A stretch of DNA of 64,000 nt from the NCBI GenBank assembly GCA_030762935.1, contig CM060897.1, forward strand, positions 109,024,176 to 109,088,175. The letters run 5' to 3'. Both the position numbers and the translations under genes were made by a program. Source of the stretch: Hymenopus coronatus (lineage: Eukaryota; Arthropoda; Insecta; Mantodea; Hymenopodidae). The notes beneath the pieces are model-generated. The model saw only the letters and a list, made by a program, of their open reading frames with translations. It was not told the origin of the DNA and made no database searches. Each line of letters starts with the position of its first letter. Position 1 is the stretch's first letter. This document shows, piece by piece, positions 57,501-64,000 of this stretch.

Positions 57501-57853
57501 CTGCTGTGTATACCATTGCTATAACCTTTTTGGGAAAGTTAGGTGTACCAATTTGTGCTCCAGAAACCTTTCTTCGTCCAGATTTTCCGCACCCGCTTAG
57601 GAGGCAGAACACTTTGCTATGGATTATTGGGCACACGATCTCTTATGTTCTTTCGCACTTTCACAGTGGTGTGGATACGATGCAATACATGGACTACATG
57701 AGGAGGGCGAGGTGGAAGATTAACGCCAGGAGCAATTCTCGACGGCCCTCTGACAGTTGCTTGCGAGTTCTTGATCTTAAAAAACTGTCTTGGCTCAATT
57801 TCTTAATTTGTATGGTATTATTATTATTATTATTATTATTATTGTTATTATAG
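54563..57853 (+). pseudogene. LINE ORF2 (APE endonuclease and reverse transcriptase), broken
   Basis: ATG at 54563 (MSRNLLVATTNFTGSYSPTK). Endonuclease motifs: VDILFLQEV, LGGDFN, HLDRFYL and SDHLAV. RT begins near 55650: KTPGQDGLPMEFYRQFWG, IEKKPHSSPVDDFRPITLLN and SLDSVSHDFLFKCLAWHGF. Next is a TGA where QGCP should follow an Arg, then AYADN at about 56540. The second Asp of the YxDD box is Asn, so RT is inactive even apart from frameshifts. The C-terminal region 57275-57853 has CPLCHQLDTVLHRVATC, a LINE C-terminal zinc motif. Several further stops (GGDFN-TGA at 54961). Confidence 0.87.
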
Positions 57854-57855
57854 CA

Positions 57856-58350
57856 ATATTGTGTTAAAAACCTAAGTATAGTATTATACACTCCTAAATA
57901 TAGTATTATAAAGCTGTAATATAATTAAAGGTTAATAAAAATGCAGGCCAGAGGATAAATGGAATACGGCATGTTTTGTACGGCACTGGAAGCAAACCTG
58001 TCATTGAAGACGCCCATCGTGTACATGGAGCCCTAGCGTGACAGAAGTAAGGTCAGCTAGGGTCACACCATGACACAGCCGGAAATTACGGACGGCCTTC
58101 AGCCCCAACCTTACAGTAAACCTGGGGTTGAAGAAAAACATTCTAGAGAAATCATTAACAAAGTATGTGGGTGTAGCAACGTGATTCTTACGATAGCACG
58201 CTATTGCTGCGTAATATATAATACAAGGCGGTATATTTATTTATGATTAATAGTTTACAACAGGACTACAGAGTAAATTGAAAATGCATATATTATCATA
58301 AAGAGCAATAAATATTTCTACATTTACTCCACTTCATTAGGCTAATAGAA
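57856..58350. other. No recognisable feature
   Basis: It includes a GC-richer patch with CGGACGGCCTTCAGCCCC at about 58091, unassigned. The rest is AT-rich. Confidence 0.45.
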
Positions 58351-58722
58351 AAGAATCTGTTTTGTTCCATTCACATGACTTTTTGTAGCTTTCCGCAATC
58401 AAAATTTTCTTAAAAAACATTATTATTATATATATTATGTTAATCGAGATAAACATTAGCAGAATTGGTCTTATTTCCTTCTTCCTTATAAGTAGAAGTG
58501 AATAAGGGAATATATTATGCTAAAGCGATAGTCATATCTTGTAAAATCCGATCCTTATGTGAAATAATTGAAATCCCTTTCTCTTTGCTTGCCTGGAGTA
58601 AAGAAAAGACAGACGAAAGAATGATGGACTACCGTTAGAAAAAAGTTTAAGTAGCTTAAAACCGTAAACAATAACACTGAATATCTCGAAAACAGTCAAC
58701 TCTATAACAAAAATGGATGTCA
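58351..58722 (-). repeat. R-element, terminal part
   Basis: GAATCTGTTTTGTTCCATTC with ACATGACTTTTTGTAGC. Body up to CTCGAAAACAGTCAACTCTA and ATGGATGTCAT, where unrelated sequence begins. Confidence 0.8.
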
Positions 58723-59300
58723 TGGAAAGATATGGAATTTCTATGAAAGCATATTCCAACGAAAACTCTCTTTTACTTTAAAACACCTATTTATTTTTCC
58801 ACAAACTGATCGAAATCTGCTCACAAATAACTTCCTTCTAACACTTCTGCCGTATAGTTTCTTTTCGATGTTCGCTGCGGCGACAATATAGCTCGCTAAG
58901 GAATTCCCGTCAAACTCATTCAACTGCGATGCATTCCCACTGAAAACTGCAAGCTGGGAAAGGCTTTGCTTCCCTTTTTATATCTGTTGGTTACGTGACT
59001 GGACATTTCCAGAAGCTGACATACGTGCAATACACCAAAGGTATTTATAAACTCACTCAGCTTAATAATGCGCGGCTTCGAAATCAAAGAACCTTCAGAA
59101 AGAAAACGCGTCCACTCGCACATTTGTAACAATGACAGCTGCGATGTCAAAAGAACTGGCCACCCTCACACGTGTTCACTAACGCCAATATAATGGATAC
59201 CAACAATCAGCTATGCCTTACAAAGCAAGCCGTACACACACGTTCGACTATTACGGTCATAGAACATAGTCACAATGTAATTACCTGATTTTAAGCTTCT
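58723..59300 (-). promoter_or_regulatory. LTR-like/promoter-like segment on minus strand
   Basis: The minus strand has a good TATA box GATATAAAAAGGG (58970-58985) with a GC-richer upstream region, start-like TCAGTGGGAATGC downstream, and AAATAAATAGG (about 58785-58795) as poly(A) signal about 190 bp further. This fits an LTR U3-R layout. Exact termini and duplications were not found; TGTTGGTATCC at about 59203 could be the outer end. A host promoter is the alternative. Confidence 0.35.
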
Positions 59301-59371
59301 GTGAATCTATTGGATTTCCTATAATCATCCTCATGTACAATAAAATATTTGCTCAAGCTACTCGTATTTCT

Positions 59372-60325
59372 GCATATGGAGAAGGTACCTATTGTTTTCC
59401 ACCAAAAATTCGGATCCGATATTTTACCGGAAATAGATGTTTTGAGGACCAATGAATCCATAGAAAGTATTTTTAGTAAACGGTCCGCATGGATAACATA
59501 ACTCCAAAACTTTTTTGTTTTGTTTTTAGTTTAATGTCCGTTAACCTGGTTGGTCACATCGGACGATGAAATAAAATTGGAGAAATGATGCTCAAATGAG
59601 CTCGGGGTTCTTGGAGATTAAAGTTACTCGACATTCGTATTCTCAGGACAAGAGAAATTTCCGAAAAAAAATCTTATCCAGGTAACTCACCCTAAGCAAG
59701 ATTCAAATTCGCGACTTGTTGAATATGAAGCAGACAAGTTACCACCACTTTACCCAGGAAGGACATGGAAAAGTGTTTGAAAATATTGATTTTCTAAAAA
59801 AATGGCTATACGATTTTGATTAAAACACATACATCAAAATATTTACGTGGCAAATAAAATTTAGATTTTGAATTTTCTGGAAATATCCTCTGATTTTCAA
59901 TAGCGCAGAGAGAGAGACAAAAACTTACTACACAAGAAATGCATATCTCGTTAAAACATAGAATTTATGTCACATATATTTCTTGCAGAGTTTGTGATTT
60001 CCAAGATAATCTATTTTAATGCTTCCAATATTAATATACAGATACTTTTCTCAAGCAGGAAGTTCTCGACCGTTTTTATTTTGTTTTACTCCCACCCAGC
60101 CTTGCAAAGAAAACCGAATTACAAGGTCAACTGCATAGATACAGCTTTTAAAAGATTTGACTATCGCTTTAGCTCAGTGCATTGCCTTATTGATCTTCTT
60201 TTTACAAGAAAACAAGTAACAAGACCACGTTGGTAATGTTTATCTCAATTAGCAAGAAGTATACAGAAGAACCGTTTTGTTAGAACACTATGGAGAAAGT
60301 CATGTGAGTGGACACATCAGATTGT
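59372..60325 (+). repeat. R-element interrupted by a SINE
   Basis: Degraded palindrome, CCAAAAATTCGGATCCGATA, microsatellite lost. It is interrupted after ACATAACTCCAAAAC and resumes at about 59764 with CATGGAAAAGTGTTTGAAAA. It ends GTGAGTGGACACATCAGATT. Confidence 0.85.
59511..59763 (-). mobile_element. tRNA-derived SINE, family B
   Basis: Minus strand: TCCTGGGTAAAGTGGTGGTA, GCGAATTTGAATCTTGC (decayed B box), GGTGAGTTACCTGGATAAG, GAATACGAATGTCGAGTAAC, CTCATTTGAGCATCATTTC, and a tail GTTTAGAACAAAA-like A/T-rich end at 59511-59530. Confidence 0.85.
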
Positions 60326-60337
60326 TTATACCCATTC

Positions 60338-60390
60338 ATATAAGATAGAGAATAGAGAAAGGCATGTGAATGCAACACTTCAGCATGTTC
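60338..60390 (+). repeat. R-element, terminal scrap
   Basis: TAGAGAAAGGCATGTGAATG and CAACACTTCAGCATG match only the last 50 bp of the family. The 300 bp beyond it are unassigned. Confidence 0.6.
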
Positions 60391-60707
60391 TAGCTGCTTT
60401 TAGTTGGTCGTTGCTTCCCTATATAAAATCGAGAGTGACATATTCGATAGTTTCAATTTCCCTTTGCATTGCTTATGATAACTATGTGTACACTCTAAAC
60501 CACAAACTATCTGTGAAAACTATCTGTGTATGTTTGTTAAACACAGACTACAAAATAAATTGAAAACACTCACACAAATATTAGAAGTAATACTATTAGA
60601 GAAAAACCATCATTTGTAATGTGTAGATCTTGCATAGACGATGTCTTCATATTATGACAAATAATTGACAAACACTGAGAATTTACTATAGAAACATATG
60701 TATTATT

Positions 60708-61960
60708 ATTGATTACATAAAGGCCTTCGATAAAATTAAAATATATGCATTACGGACAATTATAATTAACCGCGGTGTCTCACTTAATTTAATTGAAGTA
60801 CTTACAGATGTATGGGCTAGGTAAATTTATACTTAAGGCAAGACAGCTGAGATCTGAGGAGGCTGCCAATAGAGAAGGGGGGGGGGGAGAAATAAGATCA
60901 ACTAAACAAAAGTGACTACAATGTTCTACATACATATATATATATACTATATATTATGTCATACTTAGGTCACTGTTGTGCTATGGTTTTATATATGGTG
61001 TATATATTATGTGTATATATGTCTTTTAAGTGTAATTATCTATTATAAGAGGGTGCATTTATGGATGTGTACTCTGTGCGTAAATAAATTTAAATTGCTA
61101 TATTTGAATATCTTTGTATTTTTTATTTTCGGTTTCACTCTTAATTCTGTATGGTTGTTTAATATTGCTTTTGACGGTGAATTTCCTTTGTCTTTTTATT
61201 TTTGTGTTCACTCTTTTAATTCTTTGTTGTTGTTGTTTTAATATTGTTTGCAATGTGTATTACAAAAGCACGTACGGTCTGTGGACCCGTGCGAATGTTG
61301 AAATTCTATGTATGATATTGCTATGTCAATAAATACACTTATTCATTCATATATATATGTATATATATAATTATACACTAAGCTTAATGTTTGGAGCTAA
61401 TCAGTATATTATATATAAAACATCCAGAAGTGAATCTTCAAAAGACAATGAATATTAAATAAAAAAGCAGATGAACAAGTTGCGGGGTCTAAATACTTAG
61501 AATGTAATATATCATAGCAATAACAGTTTTATCTAGTAAAAATTGAAAGAATTTAAGTATCTCAATAGTATTATTTTTATCTTTGACCATATGAATATTT
61601 ATGCCTCATATAAAAGGAATATACATTTTTTACTTAGGATTACTTTTATTAATGTGTTTTGATAATCTATTAGATTGGTAGAATGCCTTTTAGTTAGATT
61701 AGTTGAGTTAAAAAGTAATTTTTGATTATTGTAAAGCTTATTTAATTGTAAAAAAGACGTTTAAAATCTGAATGATAAAACAAAATATATACAATCAAAT
61801 TGATAAGCCATGTACAAAGAATGGATATAGAGAGAGAGATCACCACTTCATTTCAAGAATTATAAACCTATAAGAAAACGAAGTATTAGAAGACCTATAG
61901 AACGATGACACGAACAAAATATGCAGATTGCTACAAAAAATTTTCTAATGTTGAAAGAAG
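60708..61960 (+). pseudogene. Scattered fragments of a non-LTR reverse transcriptase
   Basis: IDYIKAFDKIKIYALRTIII (60708-) and NRGVSLNLIEVLTDVW match RT block (F/Y)-D-x-x-KAFD and downstream helices. KYLECNIS near 61490 resembles the RT thumb motif KYLG..I. SHVQRMD (about 61805) and YKPIRKRSIRRPIER (about 61862) match the C-terminal GH..RM...(K/R)GRR..GRP..RW signature. The pieces are collinear but separated by unrelated or decayed sequence, including a T-rich tract at 61100-61250. Confidence 0.62.
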
Positions 61961-62442
61961 AAAAAGGCATTCTAAACAGTGAAACAGGTATATCCATTAA
62001 CAGAAGAATCGGAAGTTGTTGGTCTAGGTGACTAGAGAGAGGGAGAGAGAGAGACAGAGAGAGTGAGAGAGGGAATGTTGGGGGTTTGGAGATCACACAA
62101 ATCACTTGTTGGCGTGAGTGTTAAGGTCGGGATTTGCCGGTCACTGCTATATCGTGTGTATGTGTGTGCCAGTTTTTCTAATCTTTCTCCCCCTCCATTT
62201 CTTAAAGAGATTTTCTGCGTCATTATTAAAGTGGTGGCCTTTGACCCATATTCTGTGGAATTCCCCATAACCTGGCATGAAAACCGTGGCCGATACTGGC
62301 CGACCTTAATCATTACGTCATTGGTGCACTAAGAAGCATACAATTAATTAGTGTTGCGTTGTGTGTGGGCTGTGGTACCGCAGAATATAAACGCTCGGAT
62401 TTCTTCATGACGTGGCTTACGCAGCCAGAGGCGAAAATATTA
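61961..62442. other. (GA)n-rich tract and unassigned sequence
   Basis: GA repeats at about 62033-62070, then sequence with TGTGTGTGCCAG and a GC-richer stretch to 62430. No known element recognised. Confidence 0.5.
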
Positions 62443-62515
62443 TAAAAATCTGATGTACTTCCTTCTCATGACTTTCTCTAACTTTCTGTACCAACAATTC
62501 TTACAAAAGCTTATA
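62443..62515 (-). repeat. R-element, terminal scrap
   Basis: AAAAATCTGATGTACTTCCT, TCTCATGACTTTCTCTAAC and CTTACAAAAGCTTATAAG match the hairpin end only. Confidence 0.72.
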
Positions 62516-62639
62516 AGTTCACCAAATGTGACTGTACAAGCTGAACTAGGCAATAGGGAGTCCTGAAATATTGGTTTAGGAATAAGAGTTTAGAAGAAAT
62601 TAGCATATTGAAACACTGTCCAGTGACACAAGAGAAAAT

Positions 62640-63190
62640 GAGGGGAAGAAATGCCTGGGTTAATAGAATTAACGAGATCCAGGGGGAAAATTGGCATGGG
62701 TATGATGTGGTGGGATAGAGAGAGAGAGAAAGAGAGAGCAAGGAAAGTGACTTTTGAAAAGAAATTAAACAAAGAATTGACTCTGTAGTAAAATACAAGA
62801 GGTTTTAGGTAGTTTCAGCAACAAAAGCTGTCTGGGGGTATACAGAGAACTAAAAACAATATAGAATAGAGAGAATAATGTAGATAAAGATGAGCGGAGG
62901 AGAGAAGTAACTGCTTGTACCAGAACAGGGGTACTGGAATTGAAAGGAGCAAAGGAGTCTTAAATATAGAAGAATGCCCAATGTATGGAATGCAAGACAG
63001 CTATTGGCATACACATTTGGAATGTGAAGAAACAAAATAAATGAGAGAAAATCTATAGATTGAAAAGTGAACTAATTTACCTATAGAGATAAGGGGGAAA
63101 TATGAAAGCTAGGTACAAAATTTTAGTTTGGGGATTATTTGGGCAACTTTAAAAGAAAATTATTGAAGAAAATAAATAAAAATGGGAAAC
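62640..63190 (+). pseudogene. Non-LTR retrotransposon C-terminal region
   Basis: Reading with frame changes gives REVTACTRTGVLELK and ECPMYGMQDSYWHTHLECEE (62972-63031). This is the LINE C-terminal zinc-like motif C-x2-C...H...C with its second Cys changed to Tyr. A (GA)n run interrupts it at 62717-62740. Probably a different LINE from the Tx1-like copy. Confidence 0.6.
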
Positions 63191-63218
63191 TAGATATGCT
63201 AGAACCATAATTTAATAT

Positions 63219-64000
63219 TGTTAGATGATGATGATGATGATGACGGTTGGTGTTTAAGGGCGGTCAACTACTATTCTATTAGCGCCCTTATGAAACAAAA
63301 CATGGCAAAAGCCAGAGATAAAGGTCAATCAAAATAACACATACACATAAATAATAGCAAAAGTTAACCATTAAATTCAATGCATAGAAAAGCTAATGAT
63401 GACAAAAACCATAAATAGGTGATTTTAGAAACCTATATCTAAAAATGATACGAAAAAGTAATCATAATAAATCCTCAGCTGAAAGGTTACCTTTGATAAA
63501 AATTAAAAAATCTTATCTGTCGCTCGATAATCGTCCGCCAGGATTTCTGCAAGCCTGACTGGCAATTGCAGAGAATATGTGCTAGACGAACACATTCTAG
63601 CAATACATAACGGACAGACAAATGTTCTCCATATAGCGGACAGATAGGGGCAGGTTCCCTCTTAAGAAGGTGTGTAAAAATGCAGTGGTTAATATGCAAT
63701 CAAGCCAATTTCACTTCTTCCCGTCGAGAATCACGAAAGGAAGTTACCAGTTTTTTGGAAGGTCCTTCACTACTCTAAGCTTGTTTCCGCGGAGAGCTGA
63801 CCACTCTTCATGCCAGCACGAAAGTACAAGCCTGAAGTCTTCCGTTATTACACAATAAATTTTAGTACTGAGCTCTGTAGTTGCCGTGTTTTCTGTCAAA
63901 TCTACCAGTTCATTCTCCGGCAAGACAACTGACCAGGAATCCGTAGACACTCCACATTAACGCCGGAAGTGCGTAAAGCATGAAGGGCATCCTGAATGCT
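63219..64000 (-). pseudogene. RNase H-type non-LTR retrotransposon, 3' end, runs off window
   Basis: The minus strand encodes SWSVVLPENELVDLTENTAT (end of an RNase H-like domain), WHEEWSALRGNKLRVVKDLP and, in another frame, FRDSRREEVKLA. It then has INHCIFTHLLKREPAPICPL and ERLS-like EHLSVRYVLLEC. This is the classic C-terminus of I/Jockey-type ORF2. The 3' untranslated region ends in an (ATC)n tail (63219-63242). The 5' portion lies beyond 64000. Confidence 0.75.

Larger units (their letters stand above)
53030..57855 (+). mobile_element. L1/Tx1-like non-LTR retrotransposon, nearly full length
   Basis: About 4.8 kb. Order: possible 5' untranslated part with GC-rich ACCGGCCGCCATTATTTTTA (53060), gag-like ORF1, ORF2 with endonuclease, reverse transcriptase and C-terminal Cys motif, then an (ATT)n tail (57818-57852). 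Both ORFs are broken. A Tx1-like rather than CR1/Jockey assignment rests on the zinc-knuckle ORF1 type and RT motifs such as GFSDVFISYIQ and FPIGRS. No flanking duplication was identified. Confidence 0.8.

Noticed and set aside
1..64000. CRISPR-like arrays or bacterial operons
   Set aside because: Dispersed repeats occur in both orientations with irregular spacing and are transposons; no prokaryotic genes or ribosome-binding sites are seen.

Overview
The window is an AT-rich, gene-poor piece of a eukaryotic nuclear genome, almost certainly from an arthropod or another invertebrate. No intact host gene was recognised. There are no operons, rRNAs or CRISPR arrays, and no tRNA gene outside SINE heads. 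Nearly everything identifiable is mobile DNA in various states of decay: several tRNA-headed SINE families, Tc1/mariner, piggyBac, hAT and PIF/Harbinger relics, Penelope-like and non-LTR retrotransposon remains, LTR-like pieces, and one dominant short interspersed family of about 0.8-0.9 kb. The exact taxon cannot be read from the sequence. All calls come from reading the sequence by eye, without database searches.

The dominant family, called the R-element here, has more than 35 full or partial copies on both strands. Read in the + sense adopted here, it has an 11-nt ACTTTCTCTAC motif inside a long palindrome (arms TTCTCTATAC/GTATAGAGAA around CTATGTACATAG). A (GTCT/GT)n microsatellite and about 600 bp of non-coding body follow. 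The inverse motif GTAGAGAAAGT and a terminal hairpin (ATGTG/CACAT) leading into CAGATTTT close it. This architecture is what is described for Helentron-associated elements (DINE-1/HINE type) and microsatellite-seeding elements such as mini-me and pearl. The assignment is structural inference.

Layout. 0-2.5 kb: head-to-tail series of truncated R copies plus a SINE. 3.2-5.3 kb: SINE and an unassigned Cys-rich ORF. 5.4-12 kb: R copies, a 0.93 kb TIR element with a dead transposase, SINEs and a small tandem repeat. 12-15.1 kb: R, SINE with target duplication, and a PIF/Harbinger-like element flanked by TTA with a MADF-like remnant. 15.2-22 kb: mostly R. 22-24.4 kb: SINE, hAT remnant, and a mariner-type element inside R. 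25-29.5 kb: R interrupted by a SINE with a 14-bp duplication, a SINE interrupted by a candidate solo LTR, and a fold-back mariner derivative. 30-34.9 kb: R, SINE and a second fold-back copy. 35.3-37.3 kb: nest of mariner, Penelope-like fragment and SINE. 37.7-40.8 kb: R interrupted by a 2.17 kb piggyBac pseudo-element. 40.8-53 kb: R copies (two inserted in an older R copy), mariner derivatives, SINEs and a LINE fragment. 53-57.9 kb: a nearly complete but dead L1/Tx1-like LINE with two ORFs. 58-64 kb: R, LTR-like sequence, fragments of at least two other LINEs, and the C-terminal part of a further LINE running off the right edge.

The elements do not act together as a pathway. What the window records is layered insertion history, and several nests give clean empty sites that confirm element boundaries.
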